From positions 1-37,308 of the forward strand of contig JAFGAF010000392.1 of the NCBI GenBank assembly GCA_016933815.1: a stretch of DNA of 37,308 nucleotides. Reading direction: 5' to 3'. Position 1 is the stretch's first letter. Every line of letters starts with the position of its first letter. This DNA is from Prolixibacteraceae bacterium (GTDB taxonomy: Bacteria; Bacteroidota; Bacteroidia; Bacteroidales; Prolixibacteraceae). Below the pieces are notes generated by a model that saw only the letters and a program-made list of their open reading frames with translations, ran no database searches and was not told the DNA's origin. Made by a program: the position numbers and the translations under genes. This document shows positions 25,927-34,922 of the stretch, in pieces.

Positions 25927-27531
25927 ATGAAGATATACATTCGGACAATATCACTTATCATTTCCCTCATTGTTTTATTTTCAAGCACTTATGCTGTTGA
26001 AGACCAATCGAGAAAATTTCAACGTTTATTGAGATTGATCGACAGCTTTTATGCCGACTCGACCGACCTCGAAAAACTAACCGAAGTTGCGATTATCAGC
26101 TTGCTTAGCGAACTCGATCCACACTCGGTTTATATTTCGAAGGACGAGGTGGAAAAAATGAACGAACCACTTCAGGGCAGCTTCGATGGTATTGGTATAT
26201 CATTCAACATATTACGCGACACCTTAATGGTGGTTCAAACCATTCCGGGAGGGCCATCGGAAAAAGTGGGTTTGCAGGCCGGCGACCGAATCATGTTTAT
26301 CGACAATGAACCTGTTGCCGGAATTGGGCTGACCAACCAAATGGTTTTCGACCGCTTAAGGGGCGAGAAGGGCACAAAAGTCAGCATTCGTATTCTGCGC
26401 AAAGGCGAGAAAAAACTGCTTGATTTTGTAATTATACGCGATAAAATACCCATTTTCAGCCTCGATGCATCGTATATGCTCGACAACAAAACTGGCTACA
26501 TAAAACTTAACCGCTTTTCGGCCACCACAACCGATGAGTTTGTTAAAGCCATTATCGATTTAAAAGCCCAGCACAAACTACAAAATCTGATACTCGACTT
26601 AAGGGGGAATGGCGGGGGTTACCTTAAATCGGCCCACGAAATATCCGATCATTTCCTTTCGGCACAAAAGCTCATAGTTTATACCGAAGGGCTTCGAAAT
26701 CCGAAGAAAGATTATTTGGCTACCACTGTAGGCGAGTTCGAAAACGGTAAACTTGCAGTTTTGATCGATGGTGGCTCGGCTTCGGCCAGCGAAATTGTTG
26801 CAGGCGCTGTTCAGGACTGGGACAGAGGAATCATAATCGGACGCCGTTCGTTTGGTAAAGGCCTTGTTCAACAGCCTTACTACCTCAGCGATTTATCGAT
26901 GATAAGGCTTACCACAGCCCACTATTACACCCCAAGTGGCCGATGCATTCAAAAACCTTACGAAAACGGAGTAAAAGATTACCGCAACGATTACATTGAA
27001 CGTGTAAACAGCGGTGAACTTTTTAACCGCGACAGCCTGCATGTTGCCGACAGCCTCGAATACAAAACCATTATCAACCAGCGCACTGTATATGGCGGCG
27101 GTGGTGTTATTCCCGATATTTTTGTACCAATCGACACCTCGTCGAACTACAGCTACTACAACCAATTGGTAAGGGCTAGTGTTGTAAACCAATTTGTAAT
27201 CGATTACATGGATAATAACCGCAGCAAGTTAATGCAGCAATATCCCAATTTTGAAGCCTATAAAGCCAATTATAAAGTTAGCAACGAAATGCTTGAACAG
27301 CTTTGGGCAAATGGCGATGAAAAAAATATTGAACGCGATGCAGCATCCATTGAATTTATTACCGACCACGCAAAAAGGCACATAAAAGCAATTATAGCCC
27401 GCGACTTGTGGAATTCGAGTGAATTTTACAGCATAATTAACGCTAACGATACCGTAATTCAAAAAGCACTCGAAATTATCAACAATGCATCGAAATACGA
27501 TGCCGTTTTGAAGGGCACGTACAATGAATGA
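25927..27531 (+). CDS. S41 family C-terminal processing peptidase
   Basis: Starting at the ATG at 25927 gives 534 residues with a clean signal peptide (MKIYIRTISLIISLIVLFSS). The longer track start lies upstream of a consensus promoter. A PDZ domain (GSFDGIGISFNIL, GLQAGDRIMFIDNEPVAG) sits near residues 75-160. The S41 protease core follows, with the nucleophile in DGGSASASEIVAGAV and the Lys base in RRSFGKGLVQ, both intact. A long C-terminal tail completes it. Such proteases trim or degrade exported proteins in the periplasm. The stop overlaps pnuC by eight bases, so a protease leads a nicotinamide riboside salvage pair. Confidence 0.94.
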   Translation: MKIYIRTISLIISLIVLFSSTYAVEDQSRKFQRLLRLIDSFYADSTDLEKLTEVAIISLLSELDPHSVYISKDEVEKMNEPLQGSFDGIGISFNILRDTLMVVQTIPGGPSEKVGLQAGDRIMFIDNEPVAGIGLTNQMVFDRLRGEKGTKVSIRILRKGEKKLLDFVIIRDKIPIFSLDASYMLDNKTGYIKLNRFSATTTDEFVKAIIDLKAQHKLQNLILDLRGNGGGYLKSAHEISDHFLSAQKLIVYTEGLRNPKKDYLATTVGEFENGKLAVLIDGGSASASEIVAGAVQDWDRGIIIGRRSFGKGLVQQPYYLSDLSMIRLTTAHYYTPSGRCIQKPYENGVKDYRNDYIERVNSGELFNRDSLHVADSLEYKTIINQRTVYGGGGVIPDIFVPIDTSSNYSYYNQLVRASVVNQFVIDYMDNNRSKLMQQYPNFEAYKANYKVSNEMLEQLWANGDEKNIERDAASIEFITDHAKRHIKAIIARDLWNSSEFYSIINANDTVIQKALEIINNASKYDAVLKGTYNE

Positions 27532-28129
27532 TCAATTTTTGTTGTGGCTGAGCTCTAACTGGGTTGAAATTACCGGCTCGATACTTGGCATTTTATACGT
27601 TTTCTTTTCGATTAAACAAAACATTGCCACATGGCTGCTTGGATTGCTTACATCGCTGCTCTATTGCTACGTATTTTTTGTATCGAAATTTTATGCCGAC
27701 ATGGCCTTGCAAGTGTATTACGTGTGGGTTAGCATTTATGGTTGGGTAGTATGGGCAAAGGGTAAACAAACCGAAAGCGGAAAACAAACCCTACCGGTAA
27801 CAAGCATCATAAAGAACTTGTTTTATAAGCTCTCAATCATATCGCTATTACTTTGGATAGTGATTTACTTTGTTTTAAAGCATTTCACCGATTCACCTGT
27901 TCCGCTTGGCGATTCGTTTACAACAGCCTTAAGCATTGTTGCCACCTATATGTTGGCGCGCAAAATTATTGAACACTGGCTTATTTGGATTGTTGTCGAT
28001 TTTGTGTCGTTATTGCTTTATATATGGAAAGGCCTCTACCCTACCTCGGTAATGTTTGTAATTTACACCGCAGCAGCAATATGGGGCTACTTCGAATGGA
28101 AAAAAGGAATGCCAAACAATGAACGATAG
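27524..28129 (+). CDS. pnuC: PnuC family nicotinamide riboside transporter
   Basis: The 201-residue membrane protein has about seven spans and the aromatic-rich PnuC pattern: EITGSILGILYVFFSIKQNIATWLLGLLTSLLYCYVFF, VYYVWVSIYGWVVWAKG, and WIVVDFVSLLLYIWKGLYPT. PnuC lets nicotinamide riboside enter by facilitated diffusion; thiamine-carrying relatives (PnuT) look similar. The next gene, overlapping by 11 bases, encodes a ribosylnicotinamide-kinase-like protein, which traps the substrate by phosphorylation and supports nicotinamide riboside as cargo. It also overlaps the protease gene by eight bases, so all three are translationally linked. Confidence 0.92.
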   Translation: MNDQFLLWLSSNWVEITGSILGILYVFFSIKQNIATWLLGLLTSLLYCYVFFVSKFYADMALQVYYVWVSIYGWVVWAKGKQTESGKQTLPVTSIIKNLFYKLSIISLLLWIVIYFVLKHFTDSPVPLGDSFTTALSIVATYMLARKIIEHWLIWIVVDFVSLLLYIWKGLYPTSVMFVIYTAAAIWGYFEWKKGMPNNER

Positions 28130-28655
28130 CATAAAAATAGTACTAACAGGTGCTGAATCGACCGGCAAAAGTACCTTAGCCCAAGGCCTTTCGGAACAAT
28201 TCAATGGTATTTATGTACCCGAGCTCGCCCGTAGTTATATCGAAAACCTTCAACATAAATACACTTATACCGATATCGAAGAAATAGCCAGACTTCAAAT
28301 TGAAAAAGAAAAGGGATTGCACAACAATCAACGATTTATATTTTTCGACACCTGGCTGATTATTACCAAGGTATGGTTCGATTTTGTTTATGGCAAACAC
28401 CCCTATTGGCTACACCAAGCTATCAGCAAAAGCAACATCGGCCTTTTTATTGTTTGTGATATTGACATACCATGGATGGAAGATCCCGTTCGCGAAAACG
28501 GTGGCGAGAACCGACAAAAATTGCACAATATTTATATTAGCGAACTCGAAGCCTACAACTTTAACTACAAAATTGTATCGGGCAACAACAACCAAAGGCT
28601 GCAAAACGCAACCGATATTGTAAATGATTTTTTGAAGACAAAACATTTAAGATAG
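28119..28655 (+). CDS. NadR-type ribosylnicotinamide kinase (ATPase)
   Basis: This 178-residue P-loop protein matches the kinase domain of NadR. The Walker A motif GAESTGKST lies near residues 10-18. VPELARSYIE, IFFDTWLIITKVWFDFVYG and WMEDPVRENGGENRQKLHNIY follow in NadR order. The NMN adenylyltransferase and HTH parts of full NadR are absent. It should phosphorylate nicotinamide riboside to NMN with ATP. Overlap with pnuC by 11 bases makes a compact uptake-and-trap unit. pdxB follows after 21 bases. Confidence 0.9.
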   Translation: MNDSIKIVLTGAESTGKSTLAQGLSEQFNGIYVPELARSYIENLQHKYTYTDIEEIARLQIEKEKGLHNNQRFIFFDTWLIITKVWFDFVYGKHPYWLHQAISKSNIGLFIVCDIDIPWMEDPVRENGGENRQKLHNIYISELEAYNFNYKIVSGNNNQRLQNATDIVNDFLKTKHLR

Positions 28656-28676
28656 CACACTCAACAACAATACTTT

Positions 28677-29804
28677 ATGAAGATCATAATCGACAATAAA
28701 ATACCTTACATTAAAGGCGCTCTTGAGCCATTTGCCGAAGTTGTTTATTTGCCCGGCAAAGACACAAGCCCCGAAATAGTAAAAGATGCCGATGCAATAA
28801 TTACCCGCACACGCACCATTTGCAACGAAAATTTGCTTGAAGGATCGAAAGTGAAAATTATTGCTACAGCTACCATTGGCTACGATCATATTGACACCAA
28901 ATATTGCGAAGCCAAAGGAATTGACTGGACCAATGCACCCGGCTGCAACAGTTGGTCGGTAGCCCAATACATAATGGCTGCGCTGTATACGCTAGCCCAA
29001 AACAAAGGTTTCCAACTGCACAAAAAAACCATAGGCATTGTAGGTGCCGGAAATGTAGGTTCAAAAGTTGCATTCCTTTGCCAAACCATTGGCATGAAAG
29101 TGCTGATAAACGACCCGCCACGCCAACGTAACGAAGGTCAGGCAGGTTTTGTGTCGCTCGAAAAAATTAAGCAACAAGCCGATATTGTTACTTTTCATAC
29201 ACCGTTAACACGCAGCGGAAACGAAAAAACATTTCATTTGGCCGACACAGCCTTTTTCGAAAATTGCAGTCAAAAAATTGCATTCATCAACTCGTCGAGG
29301 GGCGAAGTGATGGATACACAAGCGGTTAAAATTGCAAAACAAAACGGAAAGGTTAGCGAATTAATTATCGATTGTTGGGAAAATGAGCCCAATATTGATT
29401 TGGAGCTAATGAATTTAGCCTTTATTACCACCCCACACATTGCTGGTTACTCGCGCGATGGAAAAGCCAATGGCACCAGCATGAGCGTTAAAGCACTCAG
29501 CAAAAAGCTAAATCTGGGAATCGATAATTGGGAATGCAAGAATGTTGAGCTGCCCGAAGAACCAATTATTACTATAAACGGAGCCAACAAAACTGAACAG
29601 GAAATAATTAGCCAAGCGGTACTGCATACCTATTCAATAATTGACGACAGTAAACGCTTAAAAGAATCGCCATCGACATTCGAAAAACAGCGTGGTGATT
29701 ATCCCGTAAGGCGCGAATTTCCATCGTATTCAATTCAAGCCACTAACGTGCCCGATAGCACATTGAACAAGCTGCAAATAATGGGATTCAATATAAACGA
29801 ATAA
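28677..29804 (+). CDS. pdxB: 4-phosphoerythronate dehydrogenase
   Basis: PdxB oxidises 4-phospho-D-erythronate in the DXP-independent pyridoxal phosphate pathway. The 375-residue length fits. The N-terminal catalytic part has ITRTRTICNENLL and IATATIGYDHIDT. The NAD-binding loop is GIVGAGNVGSKVA near residues 120-132. Catalytic Arg (NSSRGEVMD), Glu (DCWENEP) and His (TPHIAGYS) are in place. A C-terminal dimer domain follows. It is 21 bases after the ribosylnicotinamide kinase and appears to close that operon, since a strong terminator follows. Confidence 0.95.
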   Translation: MKIIIDNKIPYIKGALEPFAEVVYLPGKDTSPEIVKDADAIITRTRTICNENLLEGSKVKIIATATIGYDHIDTKYCEAKGIDWTNAPGCNSWSVAQYIMAALYTLAQNKGFQLHKKTIGIVGAGNVGSKVAFLCQTIGMKVLINDPPRQRNEGQAGFVSLEKIKQQADIVTFHTPLTRSGNEKTFHLADTAFFENCSQKIAFINSSRGEVMDTQAVKIAKQNGKVSELIIDCWENEPNIDLELMNLAFITTPHIAGYSRDGKANGTSMSVKALSKKLNLGIDNWECKNVELPEEPIITINGANKTEQEIISQAVLHTYSIIDDSKRLKESPSTFEKQRGDYPVRREFPSYSIQATNVPDSTLNKLQIMGFNINE

Positions 29805-29810
29805 AATGCA

Positions 29811-29850
29811 AAAAGGCTGCCTCATCATTCTGTGGCAGCCTTTTAATTTT
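29811..29850. terminator. bidirectional terminator between pdxB and the PEGA lipoprotein gene
   Basis: AAAAGGCTGCC (29811-29821) pairs perfectly with GGCAGCCTTTT (29834-29844), an 11-base stem with a 12-base loop. T-rich sequence follows on the plus strand, and A-rich sequence before the stem gives T on the minus strand. It lies between two converging genes and can serve both. Confidence 0.88.
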
Positions 29851-30264
29851 TTATTCGTTTTCGTCTTCAATTAACTGATCAAAATCGCTGTTCGATGGTT
29901 CATCATCTGATTCGTCGGCCCGTAAACGATAAAAATGTGTTGGCTTGTATTTTAAAGCCCACAAAAAAGGCCAATAAAAAAATACGCCACCAATAATTGC
30001 GCCAACATCGGCCTCTTCGTTACGGCAAATAGTTGTGTAGAACGATTTGTAATCATCCTTTTCGAGACGTACAGTGGTACAACTGTAGAGAATTTTAGTA
30101 TCGGTCATTTCGTAAGGTGTTTGACCAACAGCCTCGCCGTTTAAATACAAATCGGCACCACTGGGATACGAATCGATAAGTGTTGTGCTGGCACAGCCCG
30201 ACAGTAAAACCACTGCCACTAGAGCTATTGCCATCAACTTGGTTCTTAAGGTATAAATTTTCAT
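29851..30264 (-). CDS. PEGA-domain lipoprotein
   Basis: The 137-residue protein has a lipoprotein signal peptide with lipobox LLSGC near residues 20-24. A short PEGA-type domain follows (LIDSYPSGADLYLNGEAVGQTPYEMTDT). Next come a second hydrophobic stretch (GAIIGGVFFYWPFLWALKY) and a highly acidic tail (DESDDEPSNSDFDQLIEDENE). It is likely a membrane-anchored surface or periplasmic protein of unknown role. The second hydrophobic segment could be a membrane helix. Convergent with pdxB, with a shared terminator. Confidence 0.75.
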   Translation of the reverse strand: MKIYTLRTKLMAIALVAVVLLSGCASTTLIDSYPSGADLYLNGEAVGQTPYEMTDTKILYSCTTVRLEKDDYKSFYTTICRNEEADVGAIIGGVFFYWPFLWALKYKPTHFYRLRADESDDEPSNSDFDQLIEDENE

Positions 30265-30493
30265 GGTTATAAATTTTTAAAAATTTTACTGCATTCGATT
30301 TACAATAATCGTACCGCGAACAAAAAACTTAAGCTAATGTAGCTCATTTTTGTTAAGTATAATAATTGAACCCCTTTTTAATTGAATTTTCCCCCTCACC
30401 TATTTTTTTTAGGGTTTTCTTTGTTGCATCACATCACCCTATAAAAAAGTTGTACAGTAAATATTTCATAATTAGTTTTTTTGGTTAATGATG

Positions 30494-30528
30494 AACTGCC
30501 GGCAAAATCACAATTTTTGCTGGCAGTT
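30494..30528. other. 14-pair hairpin downstream of the NimA-like gene
   Basis: AACTGCCGGCAAAA and TTTTGCTGGCAGTT pair along 14 bases with one G-T wobble around a seven-base loop. It lies 25 bases after the minus-strand NimA-like stop codon. Neither strand has a proper T-run after the stem, so it is not a classic intrinsic terminator; it may protect a 3' end. The rest of the 288-base gap (30265-30552) is AT-rich and without recognisable genes. Confidence 0.5.
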
Positions 30529-30552
30529 TCTGATTTGAACCATTTGTAAAAA

Positions 30553-31044
30553 CTACTGATGAATTTTTTTACATTTACCCGACCAATTTTCAATATCGAG
30601 ACGAATGATTTCGGTTCTATCGAATGATTTTTGGGCATATTTAAGTCCTACCTCCTTATCGCCGGGCGAATATTTATCAATGATCAGCTCCAATGCCTTC
30701 ATTCGTTCCGATTCAGACAAAGCTCGGCTTGCCTTGCAATTCAATATAATGCTCTCATATTCGGTTGTAAATTTTTCGGATATCACATTGGTTTTACCCA
30801 CCACACAAAACGAAACAGCGTTGTTATCATTAATACATTTTAGCTTTTGGCCTTGCTGAGCACAATGAATGTAAAGTGCTGATTTGCCGTCCCAAGCATA
30901 ATTTAGCGGTAGGCCATAAACGCCATGTTCATTGCAATACATCGATAACACGCCATATTCGCCTTGGCTTAACAGCTGAGTTGCCGCAGTTTGATCGAGC
31001 AAGCGATCTTGCCTGCGCACTGCTGAATTCGAATAATCCATCAT
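30553..31044 (-). CDS. NimA-like pyridoxamine 5'-phosphate oxidase-fold flavoprotein
   Basis: The 163-residue protein has the split-barrel FMN fold of the NimA family: VRRQDRLLD, LLSQGEYGVLSMYCNEHGVYGLPLNYAW, ALYIHCAQQGQKLKCI and VSFCVVGKT. The His in YIHCA (residue 60) matches the active-site His region of NimA. Some members reduce 5-nitroimidazoles; most chromosomal relatives have no known substrate and probably reduce other compounds with FMN. Two ATGs open the frame (MMDY), either being possible. It lies 27 bases from the hydrolase-like gene upstream and may share its transcript. Confidence 0.85.
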   Translation of the reverse strand: MMDYSNSAVRRQDRLLDQTAATQLLSQGEYGVLSMYCNEHGVYGLPLNYAWDGKSALYIHCAQQGQKLKCINDNNAVSFCVVGKTNVISEKFTTEYESIILNCKASRALSESERMKALELIIDKYSPGDKEVGLKYAQKSFDRTEIIRLDIENWSGKCKKIHQ

Positions 31045-31071
31045 TGTAAATTACTGTTATTAAATAAAATA

Positions 31072-32307
31072 CTACTCCTCCGTTTCGTCAGCCTCTTCGC
31101 CAAACAGTTCATCTAGTTCTTGTTGTTCGGCAGCTTCGGCAGCAGTCTCTTCGGCTTGTTCGGCAAGTCGGGCCGAAATATCGTTCATAAACACCTGGGC
31201 AATTCCATAAGCAGGCAACTCACTTGTTCCATCGTTTTTATTGGTACAAGCCGTTACAACCAAATTGTATTCAGGACAAATAATAATTGCCGAACTGCCA
31301 CCAATAGTATTTCCTATTTGGGCAATAATCTTACGTTTTTTTGCGTCGTCGAAAACCATCCAACCAAAACTACGTCCGGTTTCGACACCGTTTGACAATT
31401 TGTGCGAATTAGAAAACAGGCCTATACTTTCTTCGTTAAAAAAACCTGGCGATAAAAGTTGGCAGGCAAAATGGTTTAAATCGTCGGCGGTTGAGAGCAA
31501 ACCATGCACAGGGCTAAGGGCTGTTAAGTTTAATTCGTTAGCATTGATCAAACGTGCCAGATAATCGAGCGTGTATGCTTCGCTTCGGTTTGGTACAATT
31601 AAAAAAGGATAATCGGCGCTGGTATTGCTTAAATTTAACGAATCGAGGATCATTTCTTTTAAAAGTTGATAGTAATGTTTTCCACAAATTTGCTCGGCTA
31701 CAATGCCCAACATAGCAGGTGCGTAATCCGAAACCTGAAAATAGGTGTCGGGTTCGTAAATAAGCGGAGAAGTATCGAACAGTTTTACATATTCGCGCAA
31801 AGTTTTCAAATTATCAAAATCGGCAAGACTTTCAATACGTGTTGGTTGTAGGCCTGCCGAATGTGTGCCCAACATCCTTAGGGTAAAATCGAAATCTTTT
31901 TGCGGATAATTTGGAATATAAGCATAGAAACTGCTGTCAACGTTTAATTTTCCTTGTTGCTGCAACAACGCAATAACAGCTGCGGTAAAAGTTTGTGCGG
32001 TATTACCAATTTTAAACTTCGTTTGTCGGGTAACAGGGGCATTCAGTTCCTTACTGGCCAAACCTGCCCCTTCGGACCATATAATTTCGTTATTAAGCGA
32101 AACCGAAACCGATATACCCGGGCTAAACGATGTTAGCAAAAAATTACGAATTAGATCGCGGCTTTCGGTAATTGGAGTTTTGTATTCGTTATTCACTAAA
32201 CGCAACGAAGTATCGGTTTTCTGACACGATAACGAAACTAAAAACAATACAACTATTGAAAATCTTTTTGCAAAAGAAACAAAATTCATGTGTAAAAAAG
32301 CATTCAT
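31072..32307 (-). CDS. serine beta-lactamase/esterase-fold lipoprotein with degenerate catalytic motifs
   Basis: The 411-residue protein follows the class C beta-lactamase-like layout: FKIGNTAQTFTAAVIALLQQQGKL, a THSAGLQPTR stretch, DYAPAMLGIVAEQICGK, and QIGNTIGGSSAIIICPEYNLVV. The three catalytic motifs are lost: SxxK reads NTAQ (102-105), YxN reads YAP (195-197) and the HxG/KTG motif reads QIG. Neither nucleophile nor base Lys remains, so hydrolysis is not expected and a binding role is likelier. A lipobox (SLSC, Cys 28) indicates a lipoprotein. The first ATG is at 32307; M7 at 32289 gives a tidier 22-residue signal. The C-terminus is a Glu/Ala-rich acidic tail (EEADETEE). Confidence 0.85.
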   Translation of the reverse strand: MNAFLHMNFVSFAKRFSIVVLFLVSLSCQKTDTSLRLVNNEYKTPITESRDLIRNFLLTSFSPGISVSVSLNNEIIWSEGAGLASKELNAPVTRQTKFKIGNTAQTFTAAVIALLQQQGKLNVDSSFYAYIPNYPQKDFDFTLRMLGTHSAGLQPTRIESLADFDNLKTLREYVKLFDTSPLIYEPDTYFQVSDYAPAMLGIVAEQICGKHYYQLLKEMILDSLNLSNTSADYPFLIVPNRSEAYTLDYLARLINANELNLTALSPVHGLLSTADDLNHFACQLLSPGFFNEESIGLFSNSHKLSNGVETGRSFGWMVFDDAKKRKIIAQIGNTIGGSSAIIICPEYNLVVTACTNKNDGTSELPAYGIAQVFMNDISARLAEQAEETAAEAAEQQELDELFGEEADETEE

Positions 32308-32331
32308 AATTAAATCGTTTATAATTATTTA

Positions 32332-32339
32332 CAAAACTA
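32332..32339 (-). promoter_or_regulatory. -7 element before the hydrolase-like gene (TAGTTTTG)
   Basis: On the minus strand TAGTTTTG is an exact TAnnTTTG match in the 48-base gap after the AsmA-like gene, 24 bases before the ATG at 32307. No TTTG box lies 17-23 bases upstream. It could give the lipoprotein and NimA-like genes their own transcript. Confidence 0.4.
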
Positions 32340-32355
32340 AAAATTTTAAAAAGGT

Positions 32356-34881
32356 TTATTTAAAAATATCGTTGAACAGCTTTTTGGCAGCATCTTCGAG
32401 TTCCTTGGGCGAACTGTTCTTTAACTGATTTATAACCTGCTGCTTGATCTTATCGTTATCGACAATTATCTCGGGTTTTTTGGCATCGCCTTTAACAAGC
32501 ATGCCCACGTCGATTTTTTGGATGCGCTCGTGCCCCGGCACGTATGCAATCATTGAAAGCAAATTATTCGACAACAACGACTTATCGACTGTAGCATCAA
32601 CCCTCAAATCGACAGTACCACCCAAGTTATAAGTTCCGCCAAGCCTTACCGGTTGCTGCATTACTTTTGTCGAAAAAGGTTCAATGTTCAGGTTTCCGTC
32701 TTTTATGGCATAATGAGCAGTAAAATTATCGACCTGAACATTTCGCAGTTTATTGGAGGCAATTACGGTGCTTAAATTTTTTAAAATACGGGCATCGACC
32801 AATTTTAGATTTTGTACAGTTAACGCCCCCTTTGCATTCAATTCCGAAGCAATTAGCTTTAAACTATCAGAAAGTTGGGTTTGCATATTCAGCTTGGTTG
32901 AGAAACTCCCTTGGCTCGATGCTGCAAAAGGCATGTATTTTTGCACAAGCGACAACTGGCGGTATGCTTCTTTTATATCGAAATTTTTAATGTCGAGAGT
33001 AAAATCAACATCGGGGTGCAAACGGCCATCGGCAATAGCTTTGCCGTCCATTTTCATCCTTCCTCCAATCATATCCATGTTTAAACCATTAAGATACAAG
33101 TGTTGATTTTTTAGCACAACATTGCCTTTTGTATTGGTAATGTTCATTTTATCGATAAGCATTTGCTTCACATCTGCATCGAAAACCAAATGCATTTTCT
33201 CGGGCAATTCAATCGGGCCGGTGCTTGCAGTTTGAGTCGAGTCGGTTTCGAGATACACCGATTTTACACTATCGGCCGGTTGATAAGCTGCCATAAACTC
33301 ATTTAAATCGAGCAATAACGACTGCCATTTAAGTTTTCCGTAAAGCTCACCACCTGCCCACATGTATGAAATCACATTATTCAACGAGCCACTTACGCGA
33401 AAATCGCTTCGGCCTATACGCCCTTGTAATCCGTCAACATCAACTGTTTCATTTTTAAGTTTTAATGCGGCATTACTAATTTCAACACCTTGCGGCACGC
33501 TACTATTAATTATATAGAATTTTGATAATCCGAGCTCACCTTCCGATTTGAAATTCTGGTAGCTTCCGCTTTCAATTGACGAGTAATTACCAGCGATGAT
33601 TGCATTTGCTGTTAACATGCCTTTAAGTTGTGTATCGCCAAGCGGAATAACTTTCGATAATGTTTCGAGATCGACCACCCCGTTGAACGACACATCGAGT
33701 TTAGGATCGGTGAATAACTGCGAAAACGCAGCTTGTAACGACAAAGGATTATCGGCCAAAAACATATCGAACTGTGAAATGCCCAATTCAACTTTATCGA
33801 GTTCGCCTTCGGGTTTAACTATTTCAGCTTTTAGCTTAACAATTTCGAGCCTGTCGGGCAATTCGGGATATTGAAGCCAGGCATTGCTTACATCAAAATT
33901 AACAGCTATTGAAGGATAAACATTGTTGTAATAAACCCCCAACAGCGAACCATCGAAATTTATGTTACCATCGGTTTTAACATTGGCCAGGTACTTTTGA
34001 TAGTCTTGTGGCACCAATTGAAGCAGCCGGGGCATGGAAATATCGGGCACATCGAATTGTATATCGAATAAAATTGAATCGCCGGGCATCGAAAAGCCGC
34101 CTTTTAAATCAAGCGGAAAGTTGTTCAACTTACTGCTGCCGCCTTCGAATTTAAAATCGAACTTATTTAAATCGGCATTTAATTTCGTATTAACAGCAGT
34201 CTCGAGGTTTTTCAAATAATAAACTTTGCCATAGCGGTAGTTTAGCGAAGGTGTGGCAATTTCAACATTCAACAAGGTGTTCATGCCTTGCATCTCGCCC
34301 TGCATTTTTCCGTTAACATCGTAAACTGCAAATTCGTAATCGGACGAACGGCTTAAATAAACCACATCAATATCGGAAAGTACAATGCTTTTCAAAAGCA
34401 ACTTTAGTTGTTGATCGGGTTCGTTTGTTGCAGTATTGCTTGTTTCTTTTTGAGAAAGATTGAGCGAATCGACATCTAAAGTCGTTTTTTGTTCAATTTC
34501 CCAGTTATAAGCGCCGTTGGTTCCGGCAATAAAATTCAGCTTACCATTACTAATTTCCAACGACTTAAGCAACACATCGGATTTACGCAAAACACTCATA
34601 ACATCGAGTGTTGCACTAAAATATCCAAAATACAACAGCGTATCGTTTTCGAACTGGTTTTTGCCTACAACCGAAATATTTTGAAATGTTGCAGTAAAAT
34701 CGGGGAATGAACGCAACAAAGCAAGATCGAAACTTTCGTAATTGATACGGGCATCGACCATTGTGTTTATTTTCTGCAAAGCCAATTGGCTAATTTTCTC
34801 TTTGTATAAAACAGGTACAACGAAAAACGCAGCCAATAAAAGCACGAATATTAAACCTAAAACTACCAAAAGCTTCTTCAT
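32356..34881 (-). CDS. AsmA-like inner-membrane-anchored protein
   Basis: The 841-residue protein has one N-terminal membrane helix (LLVVLGLIFVLLLAAFFVV) followed by LYKEKISQLALQKINTMVDARINYESFDLALLRSFPDFTATF, the typical AsmA beginning. The rest is a long repeating beta region, with an AsmA C-terminal segment near 600-790 (MNLQTQLSDSLKL, LKLVDARILKNLST, GGTYNLGGTVDL). AsmA-like proteins are thought to bridge the periplasm and move phospholipids to the outer membrane. The gene lies between cinA and the lipoprotein gene on one strand with gaps of 41 and 48 bases. Confidence 0.85.
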   Translation of the reverse strand: MKKLLVVLGLIFVLLLAAFFVVPVLYKEKISQLALQKINTMVDARINYESFDLALLRSFPDFTATFQNISVVGKNQFENDTLLYFGYFSATLDVMSVLRKSDVLLKSLEISNGKLNFIAGTNGAYNWEIEQKTTLDVDSLNLSQKETSNTATNEPDQQLKLLLKSIVLSDIDVVYLSRSSDYEFAVYDVNGKMQGEMQGMNTLLNVEIATPSLNYRYGKVYYLKNLETAVNTKLNADLNKFDFKFEGGSSKLNNFPLDLKGGFSMPGDSILFDIQFDVPDISMPRLLQLVPQDYQKYLANVKTDGNINFDGSLLGVYYNNVYPSIAVNFDVSNAWLQYPELPDRLEIVKLKAEIVKPEGELDKVELGISQFDMFLADNPLSLQAAFSQLFTDPKLDVSFNGVVDLETLSKVIPLGDTQLKGMLTANAIIAGNYSSIESGSYQNFKSEGELGLSKFYIINSSVPQGVEISNAALKLKNETVDVDGLQGRIGRSDFRVSGSLNNVISYMWAGGELYGKLKWQSLLLDLNEFMAAYQPADSVKSVYLETDSTQTASTGPIELPEKMHLVFDADVKQMLIDKMNITNTKGNVVLKNQHLYLNGLNMDMIGGRMKMDGKAIADGRLHPDVDFTLDIKNFDIKEAYRQLSLVQKYMPFAASSQGSFSTKLNMQTQLSDSLKLIASELNAKGALTVQNLKLVDARILKNLSTVIASNKLRNVQVDNFTAHYAIKDGNLNIEPFSTKVMQQPVRLGGTYNLGGTVDLRVDATVDKSLLSNNLLSMIAYVPGHERIQKIDVGMLVKGDAKKPEIIVDNDKIKQQVINQLKNSSPKELEDAAKKLFNDIFK

Positions 34882-34922
34882 TACAGCAAAATTTATGTTT
34901 ACGATGAATAAAGCAAATACAC

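Noticed and set aside
30265-30552. Small RNA gene in the gap around the 14-pair hairpin
   Set aside because: No promoter with both boxes and no T-run were found, so there is too little to call an RNA.
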